Assembly (NCBI RefSeq): GCF_023701945.1
Contig: NZ_JABAEF010000005.1
Location: 124,001-188,000, forward strand
Length of the DNA stretch: 64,000 bases
From: Rhizobium sp. CG5
Lineage (GTDB): Bacteria > Pseudomonadota > Alphaproteobacteria > Rhizobiales > Rhizobiaceae
Direction of reading: 5' to 3'
Below the pieces are notes generated by a model. That model ran no database searches and was not told the origin of the DNA. It saw only the letters and a program-made list of their open reading frames with translations. Shown in pieces: positions 17,224 through 27,243 of the stretch. The position numbers were made by a program, and so were the translations under genes. Each line of letters starts with the position of its first letter. The first letter of the stretch is position 1.

Positions 17224-18500
17224 CAAAACGCTCTTTCAAAACAAGTGCAGATGTCCGCGCCGAACTGCTTTGTGCCACGGCGGGAGAATTCATCCGGTAT
17301 ATTGGCTGTTGTCAGCGGCGATGCAATGCCGTCCGCACCGATTTTGTCCGGCCCTTGGAACAGCAGGATACGATCGACGAGACCCGCGTCCAGAAAGGCT
17401 TTGGCGGTTGCCGCCCCGCCTTCGACCAGCACGGAGGAAATGCCCCGCACAGCGAGCGTCATCAGCAAATCAGCAAGCGTGGTCGCCTGCACGATTTCGA
17501 CGCCGGCGGACCGAAGAGCGGCGCCGCGGTGAGTGAGGTCGACGGAATAGTTGGTGGTCTCGATACCCCCCTCTGTCCTGCCGGACATCTCCCCCTCAAG
17601 GGGGGAGATCAATGCGCGGACGCCGATCGTTTCAACAATCTCAGAGGTATCTGCGGAAGCGAGCGCCCGCCCCGACTCGATCTCCCCCCTTGAGGGGGAG
17701 ATGCCCGGCAGGGCAGAGGGGGGTACCCCAGCCTCGGCAGATCTTCCATCCGTCACCAAAAATACTGGCACATCCTGCGCCGTCTGCACCAGTTTCGACG
17801 TCAGCGGCAGCTCCAGCCGCCGGTCGAGCACGATGCGAACCGGCGAACGCGCCTCCAATCCCGGAATGCGCACCGTCAGTTCCGGATCGTCGGCCAGCGC
17901 CGTGCCGATGCCGACCAGGATCGCATCCGTCTCGGCCCGCAGGGCGTGGACCACGGCACGCGACCGATCGCCGGTGATGCGGACCTGGCCGGCGCCTGCC
18001 CGGCCGAGCATGCCGTCAACGGAGACGGCAAGCTTCAGAATCACATAGGGACGTTTTTGCGTCTGGCGGGAGAGGTAGTAGGCCAGTGCCCGGCGGGCCG
18101 GCTGCTCCAGGACGCCCACCGTCACCGCTATGCCGGCATCCTCAAGAATCTTCAGGCCGCGGCCCGAGACGCGCGGATCGGGATCGGTGACCGCCACGAC
18201 GACGCGGGCTATGCCGGCCTCTACCAGCGCATGGGCGCAAGGGGGCGTGCGGCCGTGATGGGAACAGGGCTCCAGCGTCACATAGGCTGTTGCCCCCCTC
18301 GCCTGCTCTCCGGCATCGGCCAGCGCCTCGGTTTCGGCATGGGGTCGACCGCTTAAGGCCGTCACGCCGCGGCCGACGATCCTGTCATCCTTGACGATGA
18401 TGCAGCCGACGGAGGGATTGGTGGAGGTCTGTCCGAGATGGGTCAGCGACAGGCGGATTGCGGCCGCCATGTAGCGCCGGTCATGGGAGAAGCCGGACAA
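17223..18500 (-). CDS. ribD: Bifunctional deaminase/reductase RibD with palindromic-repeat insertion
   Basis: Catalyses two successive steps of riboflavin synthesis: zinc-dependent deamination and NADPH reduction. The deaminase domain (residues 1-145) has the zinc ligands His54 (HAE), Cys79 and Cys88 (PCSHHGRTPPC). The reductase domain follows with KLAVSVDGM and RAETDAILVG. At 425 residues it is longer than the usual 360-385 because about 54 residues (259-313) are encoded by a palindromic repeat inserted in frame; they contain SPSRGEIE and ISPLEGEMSGRTEGG. The insert lies in the reductase domain between VFLVTDG and VEIVQAT, probably a surface loop, so the enzyme may remain active. Coupled to ribE by ATGA. 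Confidence 0.93.
   Translation of the reverse strand: MSGFSHDRRYMAAAIRLSLTHLGQTSTNPSVGCIIVKDDRIVGRGVTALSGRPHAETEALADAGEQARGATAYVTLEPCSHHGRTPPCAHALVEAGIARVVVAVTDPDPRVSGRGLKILEDAGIAVTVGVLEQPARRALAYYLSRQTQKRPYVILKLAVSVDGMLGRAGAGQVRITGDRSRAVVHALRAETDAILVGIGTALADDPELTVRIPGLEARSPVRIVLDRRLELPLTSKLVQTAQDVPVFLVTDGRSAEAGVPPSALPGISPSRGEIESGRALASADTSEIVETIGVRALISPLEGEMSGRTEGGIETTNYSVDLTHRGAALRSAGVEIVQATTLADLLMTLAVRGISSVLVEGGAATAKAFLDAGLVDRILLFQGPDKIGADGIASPLTTANIPDEFSRRGTKQFGADICTCFERAF
17564..17725. repeat. Palindromic element inserted inside ribD
   Basis: Inverted repeat arms of 47 bases (17564-17610 and 17679-17725) match at 45 of 47 positions, with a 68-base spacer; the outer end is TACCCCCCTCTG and the inner end CTCAAGGGGGGAGATC. 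Each arm contains its own small palindrome. The 162-base unit is a multiple of three and keeps ribD open. The right arm is homologous to a stretch at 59445-59487, so the same repeat family occurs twice in the window. Confidence 0.9.
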
Positions 18501-18503
18501 GGC

Positions 18504-18980
18504 TCACTCCCCACCGCTGTCGCGGGAGATCTTTGCGTTGATTTCGGCGATGACGTTTTCGAAATCCTCGGCGTGGGAAAAGTCGCGATAGACCGAGGCA
18601 TAGCGCACGAAGCCGACGTCATCGAGGCTTTTGAGGGCTTCCAGCACCTGCAGGCCGATTTCCTCGGACGAAATCTCCGTCTCGCCGGAGCTTTCCAGCC
18701 GGCGCACGATGCCCGACACCGCCCGCTCGATGCGGTCGCGGTCGACGGGGCGCTTGCGCAGTGCGATCTCGAAGGACCGCACCAGCTTGTCGCGCGCGAA
18801 CGGCACCTTGCGGCCGGTCTTTTTCAGGACCATCAATTCGCGCAGTTGCACCCGCTCGAACGTCGTGAAACGGCCGCCACAATCAGGACAGATGCGACGC
18901 CGGCGGATGGAGGTGTTATCCTCCGCCGGACGCGAGTCCTTGACCTGGGTATCGTCAGATCCGCAGAAGGGGCAGCGCAT
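18504..18980 (-). CDS. nrdR: Transcriptional repressor NrdR
   Basis: ATP/dATP-sensing repressor of ribonucleotide reductase genes (158 aa). The N-terminal zinc ribbon has Cys3, Cys6, Cys31 and Cys34, with the family motif [20 protein letters not shown]. The ATP-cone domain follows ([20 protein letters not shown]). It lies 10 bases downstream of glyA and three bases before ribD, the conserved alphaproteobacterial order. It probably regulates nrd operons elsewhere, since no nrd gene is in this window. Confidence 0.97.
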   Translation of the reverse strand: MRCPFCGSDDTQVKDSRPAEDNTSIRRRRICPDCGGRFTTFERVQLRELMVLKKTGRKVPFARDKLVRSFEIALRKRPVDRDRIERAVSGIVRRLESSGETEISSEEIGLQVLEALKSLDDVGFVRYASVYRDFSHAEDFENVIAEINAKISRDSGGE

Positions 18981-18990
18981 CGGCTCTCCT

Positions 18991-20280
18991 TTAAAGGTAC
19001 GGATACATCGGGAAGCGGCCGGTCAAGGCGACGACCTTTTCGCGCACCGATGCTTCCACCGCCGCATTACCCTCATCCGAATTGGCGACCTTCAGGCCGT
19101 CGAGAACTTCGACGATCAGGTTGCCGATCTCGCGGAACTCGGCTTCCTTGAAGCCGCGGGTCGTACCGGCCGGCGTGCCGAGACGGACACCGGAGGTGAC
19201 GAAGGGCTTTTCAGGATCAAACGGGATGCCGTTCTTGTTGCAGGTGATGTAGGCGCGGCCAAGGGCAGCCTCGGCACGCTTGCCGGTGGCGTTCTTCTTG
19301 CGCAGGTCGACCAGCATCAGGTGGTTGTCGGTACCGCCGGAGACAATGTCGAGGCCGCCGGCCACCAGCGTTTCCGACAGGGCCTTGGCGTTCTTGACGA
19401 TCTGGGCGGCGTAATCCTGAAACTCGGGCTGCAGCGCTTCACCGAAGGCCACGGCCTTGGCAGCGATGACATGCATCAGCGGGCCGCCCTGCAGGCCGGG
19501 GAAGACGGCCGAGTTGAACTTCTTCGCCAGATCCTCGTCATTGGTCAAGATCATGCCGCCGCGCGGTCCGCGCAACGACTTGTGGGTCGTGGTGGTGGCA
19601 ACGTGGCAGTGCGGGAATGGCGACGGATGCTGGTTGCCGGCAACCAGACCCGCAATATGCGCCATGTCGACCATCAGCCAGGCACCGACTTCATCGGCGA
19701 TCTCGCGGAAACGCTTCCAGTCCCAGGTGCGGGAATAGGCGGTGCCGCCGGCGATGATGAGCTTGGGCTTATGGGTGCGGGCCGATTCGGCCACGGCATC
19801 CATATCAAGCAGGTTGTCGCCCTGACGCACACCGTAGGACACGACGTTGAACCACTTGCCGGACATGTTGACCGGCGAACCGTGGGTCAGGTGGCCGCCG
19901 GAATTGAGGTCGAGGCCCATGAAGGTGTCGCCGGGCTGCAGCAGCGCCAGGAACACGGCCTGGTTCATCTGCGAACCTGAGTTCGGCTGCACGTTGGCGA
20001 AATTGACGCCGAACAGCTTCTTGGCGCGCTCGATGGCGAGTTCTTCGGCGATATCGACGAACTGGCAGCCACCGTAATAGCGCTTGCCCGGATAGCCCTC
20101 GGCATATTTGTTGGTCATGATCGAGCCCTGCGCTTCCAGCACGGCGCGCGACACGATGTTTTCAGACGCGATCAGTTCGATCTCGTGGCGTTGCCGACCG
20201 AGCTCCTTTTCAATCGCGCCAAAAATGTCCGGATCGGCTTCGGCCAGCGGGCGGGAGAAGAAGGCATCGGTGTTCGACAT
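18991..20280 (-). CDS. glyA: Serine hydroxymethyltransferase
   Basis: PLP enzyme that interconverts serine and glycine and charges tetrahydrofolate with one-carbon units (429 aa). The pyridoxal lysine is Lys234 in [11 protein letters not shown], and the N-terminal IASENIVS and YYGGCQFVD motifs are intact. The ATG at 20280 ([10 protein letters not shown]) has an AGGAG site; the longer frame has no family support. It leads the run with nrdR, ribD and ribE. No riboswitch-like sequence is recognisable in the 250 bases upstream. Confidence 0.96.
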   Translation of the reverse strand: MSNTDAFFSRPLAEADPDIFGAIEKELGRQRHEIELIASENIVSRAVLEAQGSIMTNKYAEGYPGKRYYGGCQFVDIAEELAIERAKKLFGVNFANVQPNSGSQMNQAVFLALLQPGDTFMGLDLNSGGHLTHGSPVNMSGKWFNVVSYGVRQGDNLLDMDAVAESARTHKPKLIIAGGTAYSRTWDWKRFREIADEVGAWLMVDMAHIAGLVAGNQHPSPFPHCHVATTTTHKSLRGPRGGMILTNDEDLAKKFNSAVFPGLQGGPLMHVIAAKAVAFGEALQPEFQDYAAQIVKNAKALSETLVAGGLDIVSGGTDNHLMLVDLRKKNATGKRAEAALGRAYITCNKNGIPFDPEKPFVTSGVRLGTPAGTTRGFKEAEFREIGNLIVEVLDGLKVANSDEGNAAVEASVREKVVALTGRFPMYPYL

Positions 20281-20494
20281 GATGGCAGGCTCCTGGACGG
20301 GTTGATGCCAAGGGGTCTTAACGTTCCGCAAGGCCGAGAGCAATACGGGGAACGACATTTGCGCATCAAAGAGCGATGGACGGTCGAAAGGCCGCAGATT
20401 GCCGTTTGATGGAAGACACAGACGCCCGGATCAGGGGCAAGATTGGGCTGGGCAGGTGTTGTTCGGCGCTGTCCAACGGGTGCAAGCCGACATG

Positions 20495-20523
20495 AAAAAG
20501 CCGCGCTCCTTGCGGGGCGCGGC
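20495..20523 (-). terminator. Rho-independent terminator of the L,D-transpeptidase gene
   Basis: On the minus strand, stem GCCGCGC (20523-20517) pairs with GCGCGGC (20506-20500), followed by CTTTTT. It lies 26 bases after the transpeptidase stop and separates it from glyA. Confidence 0.85.
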
Positions 20524-20548
20524 CGATGTCTTCACCGTCAGACGGCGA

Positions 20549-21877
20549 TTATTGCGGCAGGATGTCGTCTTCGACCGAACCGGACACCTGTTCGACACCG
20601 ATATTGGTCTGCAAAGCCAGCTGCTGATCGCCATCCAGTTCATAGATGTCATCGCGGAACTGCACGACCCGGTCCTTGGCCGACCAGGCGGTGATGTAGA
20701 CCCAGTGCACGCCGATCTCGTCGGCGACCTGGATGGGCGTATTGACGCGGCTGGCGATCACCCGCTCGATCTGCTGGCGGTTCCAGCCAGGGGTGTTTTT
20801 CAGAATCCAGACGATCAGGTCGCGAACGTTCTGAACGCGCACGCAGCCGGAGGATTCAAAGCGCATCAGCTTGTTGAACAGGCCTTGCGTCGGGGTGTCA
20901 TGCATATAGACGGCATCGGGGCTCGGGAAGTTGATCTTCGTCGAGGACATGGCGTTGATCTTGCCCGGATCCTGGCGGAACATCAGGTTCGGCGCCTTTG
21001 GCGCAAACCAGTCGATGGTCTCAGGTGCGACTTCCTGGCCCTGGCCGTCGATCAGGCGAATATTGTTGCGGGCGAGATAGGTCGGGTCCTTCTGCATCAG
21101 CGGCACGATGTCCTTTTCGACGATCGAGCGCGGCGCGGTCCAGTAAGGATTGAGGATGATGTCGGAGACCTTCGAACTGACCAGCGGCGACGGGCGGCTG
21201 ATGCGACCGACGATCGCGGAGTTGCGCAGTGCGACCTGGTCGTTCTCGACCGCCTCGACATAGGCAGCCGGAATGTTGACGACGATGTAGCGCGCCTCCA
21301 GCGGCTTGGCGGTGGTGTCCTGCAGGCGCTGGAAGTTGACGTTGAGCTGGTTGAGGCGAACGTCTGCCGAGATGTTGAGGGCCTTGAGCGAGAACTCGCC
21401 GAGCACGCCGTCTTCCGGCAGGCCGTGACGCGACTGGAAGCGCTTGACGGCACCGTCGACATAGCTGTCGAAGGAATTCGACATGCCGGCCGAGCGCGGC
21501 AGATCGCCCGAGATCATCAGGCGCTGGCGAAGCGCCTGCACCGAGGGATCGACGGCGCCGAGGCGCAGCTTGATGCTCGGATTGACCTGCGGCCAGCCGC
21601 CGCTCGACACGATCTCCTGATAATCGGTGATCGCCTGCTGCATGTTGATGAAATTGCCGGGGCTCAGCATCGGATTGTTCGAAACGACGCCGGCCACCGT
21701 GCGCGATGCCTTGGCGTCGAACTGGTCGTCCCAGTTGCCGCGACGCGGAGCGTTGATCAGCTCGTCGATCGCCGTCTGGGCCATGGCCTGGCCTGCCAGT
21801 GTCGTTGCCGCTGCTGCCGCTACACCACGCAGCAAAGCGCGACGCGAGACGTCAACCATTCCTGTCTTTTTCGACAT
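20549..21877 (-). CDS. L,D-transpeptidase (YkuD) with Tat-like signal
   Basis: Makes 3-3 peptidoglycan crosslinks or anchors proteins in the periplasm (442 aa). The N-terminus has twin arginines (SRRALLRGVAAAAATTL), suggesting Tat export. A peptidoglycan-binding domain lies near residues 105-170 (DPSVQALRQRLMISGDLP, VKRFQSRHGLPEDGVLGE). The YkuD catalytic domain follows (about 195-390): His326 in MHDTPT and Cys345 in SSGCVRV. It resembles LdtP of Liberibacter, which is controlled by LdtR. The ldtR-type gene sits 303 bases upstream on the same strand. The start has GGAAG before it. Confidence 0.92.
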   Translation of the reverse strand: MSKKTGMVDVSRRALLRGVAAAAATTLAGQAMAQTAIDELINAPRRGNWDDQFDAKASRTVAGVVSNNPMLSPGNFINMQQAITDYQEIVSSGGWPQVNPSIKLRLGAVDPSVQALRQRLMISGDLPRSAGMSNSFDSYVDGAVKRFQSRHGLPEDGVLGEFSLKALNISADVRLNQLNVNFQRLQDTTAKPLEARYIVVNIPAAYVEAVENDQVALRNSAIVGRISRPSPLVSSKVSDIILNPYWTAPRSIVEKDIVPLMQKDPTYLARNNIRLIDGQGQEVAPETIDWFAPKAPNLMFRQDPGKINAMSSTKINFPSPDAVYMHDTPTQGLFNKLMRFESSGCVRVQNVRDLIVWILKNTPGWNRQQIERVIASRVNTPIQVADEIGVHWVYITAWSAKDRVVQFRDDIYELDGDQQLALQTNIGVEQVSGSVEDDILPQ

Positions 21878-22180
21878 TTTCTACCGCTTCCTATTCCGCC
21901 ATCATCCCACGGGCTTACACGCACATGGTTAAGAAAAAGCGACGAACACGCGCCGCCGACCAGCCGGTCCGGACCTTTTGACGCCCATTGGACGATGCCC
22001 CGACCCTTAGAACCTAACCCCAGCGGCTCCCATATCAATATGGCCAAAGCGTGTCAGGTAGGTTGCAGTCACGAGAGTGTGTTGCGGTTGTGCCGTGGGG
22101 CGGATGTCAAAAACGACGAGCGGCCGGATACGCGTCATGCGTACCCGGACCGAGCTCCAGTCGGAGGAAACGGTAAGGCC
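21878..22180. other. Intergenic region between ldtR-type gene and L,D-transpeptidase gene
   Basis: About 300 bases holding the transpeptidase promoter. On the minus strand a GGAATAGGAAGCGG purine stretch lies just before the start. No clear -35/-10 pair or long inverted repeat is visible. By analogy to Liberibacter this is where LdtR would bind, but I cannot point to the operator. Confidence 0.35.
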
Positions 22181-22690
22181 TTAGAGGCGATACATGATCG
22201 AGTCGTTCCAGAAACGGTCGAGGCGCTGCAGCAGCTTGTTCATGTTGGTGAACTCGTCCGTGCCGATGCCGCCGACCTTCTGGATCGAGCCGACATGGCG
22301 GTCGTAGAGCTTGGCCACGGTCTCGGCAACGTCCTGGCCCTGTTCCGTCAGGCTGATGCGAACCGAGCGACGGTCGACGCGCGAACGGGAGTGGTTGATG
22401 AAGCCGAGGTCGACCAACTTCTTGACGTTGTAGGAGACGTTGGAGCCGAGATAGTAGCCGCGCGAGCGCAGTTCGCCGGCGGTCAGTTCCGAATTGCCGA
22501 TGTTGAACAGCAACAGGGCCTGGACGGCATTGACGTCGTTGCGTCCCTGGCGATCGAACTCGTCCTTGATGACGTCGAGCAGGCGGCGGTGAAGACGTTC
22601 CACCAGGTGCAGGGATTCCATGTACAGAGAACGGATGGTCTGTTCTTCAGGATCGATGGCGATCGGCTGTGGCTTGATTTTCGTGTTCAT
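22181..22690 (-). CDS. ldtR: MarR-family regulator, LdtR-like
   Basis: A 169-residue winged-helix regulator closely matching LdtR, which controls an L,D-transpeptidase and osmotic-stress tolerance in Liberibacter and Sinorhizobium (from literature memory). The N-terminal dimerisation helix is HLVERLHRRLLDVIKDEFDR, the recognition helix lies in LRSRGYYLGSNVSYNVKKLVD and the wing in HSRSRVDRRSVRISLTEQGQ. It lies upstream of the transpeptidase gene on the same strand, not divergent as I remember it in Liberibacter. The AT-rich 130 bases upstream probably contain its own promoter. Confidence 0.9.
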   Translation of the reverse strand: MNTKIKPQPIAIDPEEQTIRSLYMESLHLVERLHRRLLDVIKDEFDRQGRNDVNAVQALLLFNIGNSELTAGELRSRGYYLGSNVSYNVKKLVDLGFINHSRSRVDRRSVRISLTEQGQDVAETVAKLYDRHVGSIQKVGGIGTDEFTNMNKLLQRLDRFWNDSIMYRL

Positions 22691-22820
22691 TGTGTCTGCC
22701 TCACTGTTTAAGTGGCGGTTCTTGTTGTTTTGCCCGCCTTGAGAGACACACTATCCAATGCGAATAAAATTCTACTTAAAACGCAGGCTTAACAGGAACT
22801 TACCATCTGCCGACCTCGCA

Positions 22821-23258
22821 TCAGGGTAAATCAACTGTTATCTCCTGGGCCTTGTGTCGCTTTTCAAGCCAGAGGGCGACGCGAAAGACGATATAGACAA
22901 GCGCCACCAGCAGGTGCATCGGCACGACCAGCGCGTAGCGGCCAAAAATCTCCGGCCAGACGCCGTGCATCAGCCCCTGGGCACCGGCGGTGACGATCCA
23001 TATGACAGGCCCCCAGGACCCGGCCACCCACAGCCCAAGGGCTGCAACAGGGAAGCCGCCCGCCAGGCTGGAGGCTGCCACCCGCCATGGCACGCTGAGC
23101 AGATCGAAGCGCGCATGGCCCTGCAGCGAATAGCCGACCAGCATGGACCAGTACTGGATACCCAGCCACAGGCACGAGATCGCCACGATGCGCAGAAATA
23201 AGACAAACAGCGTATCGGTCAGGCTTCGTTTTGGCACATGGGCAGAATCAGGTTTCAT
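22821..23258 (-). CDS. Small inner-membrane protein (DUF6163-like)
   Basis: A 145-residue protein with four predicted helices: about residues 15-38 (TDTLFVLFLRIVAISCLWLG), 57-79, 82-100 and 106-127 (ALVVPMHLLVALVYIVFRVA). The ATG at 23258 is chosen because the extension to 23345 lacks hydrophobic or conserved character. It is divergent from hemB, an arrangement conserved in Rhizobiaceae. Function is unknown; a role linked to tetrapyrrole synthesis would be a guess. Confidence 0.7.
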   Translation of the reverse strand: MKPDSAHVPKRSLTDTLFVLFLRIVAISCLWLGIQYWSMLVGYSLQGHARFDLLSVPWRVAASSLAGGFPVAALGLWVAGSWGPVIWIVTAGAQGLMHGVWPEIFGRYALVVPMHLLVALVYIVFRVALWLEKRHKAQEITVDLP

Positions 23259-23415
23259 GTTTGCAAGGATAGGCGCAGCGACGATCTGCCGCCAGTCACA
23301 AGGCCTCGAAGGCAGCGCCTGGAGTGTGCAAAACTTTTCCGCCATGATATGCAGCCCGCATATCCGATCACTATTCGGCCGATTTCGGGCTTACAGACAG
23401 CGGGGGCGCAAATCC

Positions 23416-24435
<1,020 letters not shown>

Positions 24436-24509
24436 TCTGCGCTTGCGGATTGTAATTGCGGCGGCTGCTCCCCATATTTTGGTGGAATAACGCGAAAGGA
24501 AGCCGCCCC

Positions 24510-24968
24510 ATGAGCCTCGATCCGAACCCGTCCTATGCAGCGCCTGAAGACTGGCGCGCTTATAGCGGCGTGCTGTCGCGCCGCGTGTTCGCCTTCCTGA
24601 TCGACTATCTGCTGGTGGCAGCCCTGTGGGTGCCGGCGGCGGTGCTGGTGTTCTTTCTCGGCATCCTGACGCTGGGGCTCGGCTTCCTGCTCTATCCGAT
24701 CCTGTTCTTCGTCGTTGCCGGTCTCTATTTCGGCCTGTCGCTGGCCGGTCCTTCGCAGGCAACGCCCGGCATGCGGGCCATGGGCATCGCGATGATCCGG
24801 CTTGATGGCCAGAAGATCGACTTCATCACGGCCATCGCCCATCTGGCGCTGTTCTGGATCCTCAATTCGGTGCTGACGCCGCTGATCCTGCTGGCCGGCC
24901 TCTTTACCGAGCGTTCGCGTCTGGTGCACGACCTGTTGATCGGCACCGCTTCGATCCGCACGAACTGA
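24510..24968 (+). CDS. RDD-family membrane protein
   Basis: A 152-residue membrane protein with the RDD signature: Arg and Asp in the first helix (SRRVFAFLIDYLLVAALWVP), and a late Arg/Asp pair near the end (RSRLVHDLLIGT). Three to four helices are seen near residues 25-50, 52-78 and 104-132. RDD proteins include Na+/H+ antiporters but mostly have no assigned role. It starts 75 bases after hemB with GCGAAAGGAAG before the ATG, and ends with a strong terminator. Confidence 0.85.
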   Translation: MSLDPNPSYAAPEDWRAYSGVLSRRVFAFLIDYLLVAALWVPAAVLVFFLGILTLGLGFLLYPILFFVVAGLYFGLSLAGPSQATPGMRAMGIAMIRLDGQKIDFITAIAHLALFWILNSVLTPLILLAGLFTERSRLVHDLLIGTASIRTN

Positions 24969-24985
24969 CCCATCCAACGACTGAC

Positions 24986-25014
24986 GGAGCGGCCCTTTGG
25001 TGCCGCTCCTTTTT
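24986..25014 (+). terminator. Rho-independent terminator
   Basis: Stem GGAGCGGC (24986-24993) with GCCGCTCC (25002-25009), then five T. It ends the hemB-RDD unit. Confidence 0.88.
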
Positions 25015-25233
25015 CGAGCGCGGTCGGTCGCGAATCGGCCTGCCGTCAGACCCCGGCGCCCTGCTCCCCTCGCTTCTTGCGGCCCTTGCCGCCCGACCCA
25101 TCGGGTGAACGCCGCCCAGACCGGGCCTTTTGCAGGCAACAGGCCCCTCATGGCCATCATCCGGTTGACGTTTTTCATTCTTTCGCCATGCTAATGCAAT
25201 CTGGCGTCCAGCACGGCCCACGGCACAGGTGAG

Positions 25234-25995
25234 ATGAACACACAGACACCGACCTCTCCGCAATTCTATCTCACGGCACCGGCTGTCTGCCCGTACCTGC
25301 CCGGAGAAATGGAGCGCAAGGTCTTCACCCATCTGGTCGGCCCGCGCGCCACCGACATGAACGACCTTTTGACCCAGGGCGGCTTTCGCCGGTCGCAGAA
25401 CATCGCCTACCGGCCGGCCTGCGAATCCTGCCGGGCCTGCGTCTCGGTGCGCATCCTTGCCAAGGAATTCACGCCGACGCGCTCGATGCGCCGCGTCGTC
25501 GCCGACAACCAGGATATCGTCGCCACCGCCTTTCCCGCCCAGCCCTCCACCGAACAGTTCTCGATCTTCCGCCGCTATCTTGACCATCGCCATCAGAATG
25601 GCGGCATGTCGGATATGTCAGCGCTGGATTTTGCTATCATGGTGGAAGACACCCATGTGCGCACCCGGCTGATCGAATACCGGCTGCGACCGACCGGGCC
25701 GCACCAGGACAAGGGCGAGCTGATCGGCGTCGCCCTGTCGGACATGATGAGCGACGGGCTATCGATGGTCTATTCGTTCTTCGATCCGGCCTTTGCCAAG
25801 CGCTCGCTCGGCACCTTCATGGTGCTCGATCACATCACCCGGGCCCAGACGCTCGGCCTGCCGCATGTCTATCTCGGCTATTGGGTCAAAGGCTCGCGCA
25901 AGATGGACTACAAGATCCGCTTCCAGCCGCAGGAACACCTGACCAACCAGGGCTGGGAACGGGTGGTCGCCGCGCCTGACACGGACGGCGACTGA
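25234..25995 (+). CDS. bpt: Aspartate/glutamate leucyltransferase
   Basis: Transfers leucine (Bpt) from tRNA to N-terminal Asp or Glu, making them N-degrons for ClpS/ClpAP (253 aa). The N-terminal ATE region has [16 protein letters not shown] and [16 protein letters not shown] with the cysteine cluster. The C-terminal GNAT-like domain shows [21 protein letters not shown] and [16 protein letters not shown]. Its length and sequence fit the bacterial Bpt rather than eukaryotic Ate class; amino acid specificity is inferred. It is convergent with the next nitroreductase-like gene. Confidence 0.93.
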   Translation: MNTQTPTSPQFYLTAPAVCPYLPGEMERKVFTHLVGPRATDMNDLLTQGGFRRSQNIAYRPACESCRACVSVRILAKEFTPTRSMRRVVADNQDIVATAFPAQPSTEQFSIFRRYLDHRHQNGGMSDMSALDFAIMVEDTHVRTRLIEYRLRPTGPHQDKGELIGVALSDMMSDGLSMVYSFFDPAFAKRSLGTFMVLDHITRAQTLGLPHVYLGYWVKGSRKMDYKIRFQPQEHLTNQGWERVVAAPDTDGD

Positions 25996-26022
25996 CGGCG
26001 CAAATCCTGTCAAACAGGTGGT

Positions 26023-27138
26023 TCAGGCGACCAGAACCGCCTCGACCGGACGGCGCGCCGAAAACGGCAGGACCTGGCTGGTTCGGCCGAAACGCAGGAC
26101 GAGATCCGGGCGTCGGCCCGAAAGCCCCGACATCTCAGCCAATTGCGGCCGCAGGCCGGCCACTTCGACGGGCTGGTTGACGAAGGCGGTCTTCAGGCCA
26201 AGGGCGGTTGCCATCAGGCAGAAGCGCTGGCAGGCCCGGCCGACCGCCATCCAGCCGGCGGGACCTTCACTGACGGCCGACAACACGGCGACGCCGGCCG
26301 AACTGTCCATATGGCGGGCATATTTGTCGTTTTCCGCCGGGGCCTTGAACACCAGGTCGAAGGCAATGCGGCCCAGCCATTCCGGCAGGGCGGGATTGCC
26401 GCTGGCGGCCGCATAGAGGCCGTCCCCGGTCTCGCGGGCGCGTTTCGGGCTGAAGCGCAACCAGTCCTTCAACTCCCGCAGGAAGGCCGGGTCGGCCAGC
26501 TGCGCCTCGTTGCCGGAGATGACGAGATCACGCACCGCATTGATCTGCGGCCGCTCGGTCAGCAGCACCAGATCGACGCCCGGCACCTGCGACGCCGTCT
26601 TCAGATGCGCCAGGTCTTCCGCGGCGACGGATTTGCCGTCATAAAGCGCGCGACAGGACTGGCGGTGGGGAATGGCGTCAAACATCGCCGCATCGTCGGC
26701 GCCCGGCGTGACTGTGCCGGACAAGGTGACCGAGGCCCCGGTCTGCCCGTCCTCGCTGATCCCGACATTCGTCCCCTGCCCGCTGGCGCCGGCGGCCAGC
26801 ACCAGATTTTCGAGCGCGCAGCCGAGGCTGACGTAGAGATGATGATCGTCTGGATCGACCACCGGGGTGCGGCGGGCAGTATCGGGGGAAATCGCGATCT
26901 CGTCCGGGCCGATCCGGAAGCGCCAGGGCTGGGTATTGTGGCCGCTGGCCGCCAGCGTCGCATAACGCACCAGCGCGCGGGCATCGGAAGGCCCGGACAA
27001 AGCCGCCCGCTGATCCTCCACATAGTGCCGGTAAGCCTCGGCCGAGGTGCGGACATCCAGCACGGAGGCCCCGACGCCCAGCGCCAGCGCGCCGCCTGCG
27101 CCGGTCAAAACTGCGCGTCTGCTGATGGATCGGGGCAT
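26023..27138 (-). CDS. Tat-exported Acg-type nitroreductase-like protein
   Basis: A 371-residue protein with a Tat signal (SISRRAVLTGAGGALALGVG). Two tandem half-nitroreductase folds are present: LVRYATLAASGHNTQPWRF (flavin/phosphate-binding style) near residues 56-75, and MDAIPHRQSCRALYDGK-like sequence near 150-170 (FDAIPHRQSCRALYDG). The C-terminal half shows GWMAVGRACQRFCLMATALGLKTAF and VLRFGRTSQVLPFSARRPV. This matches the Acg family that binds FMN but often lacks enzyme activity. Export is unusual for a flavoprotein without other partners. Convergent with bpt. Confidence 0.8.
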   Translation of the reverse strand: MPRSISRRAVLTGAGGALALGVGASVLDVRTSAEAYRHYVEDQRAALSGPSDARALVRYATLAASGHNTQPWRFRIGPDEIAISPDTARRTPVVDPDDHHLYVSLGCALENLVLAAGASGQGTNVGISEDGQTGASVTLSGTVTPGADDAAMFDAIPHRQSCRALYDGKSVAAEDLAHLKTASQVPGVDLVLLTERPQINAVRDLVISGNEAQLADPAFLRELKDWLRFSPKRARETGDGLYAAASGNPALPEWLGRIAFDLVFKAPAENDKYARHMDSSAGVAVLSAVSEGPAGWMAVGRACQRFCLMATALGLKTAFVNQPVEVAGLRPQLAEMSGLSGRRPDLVLRFGRTSQVLPFSARRPVEAVLVA

Positions 27139-27243
27139 CGGCCGTCACTCCTGTCGTCAAACGAAGACTATCCGCTGCGATAGGCGCGACCTTGATCCCG
27201 GTCAAGCAAGGAGGCCGATTTGCAGGACAAGGGCTTGCCGCGA

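Noticed and set aside
20399..22711. 770-codon plus-strand ORF
   Set aside because: Spans the antisense of the L,D-transpeptidase and ldtR genes, both well supported.
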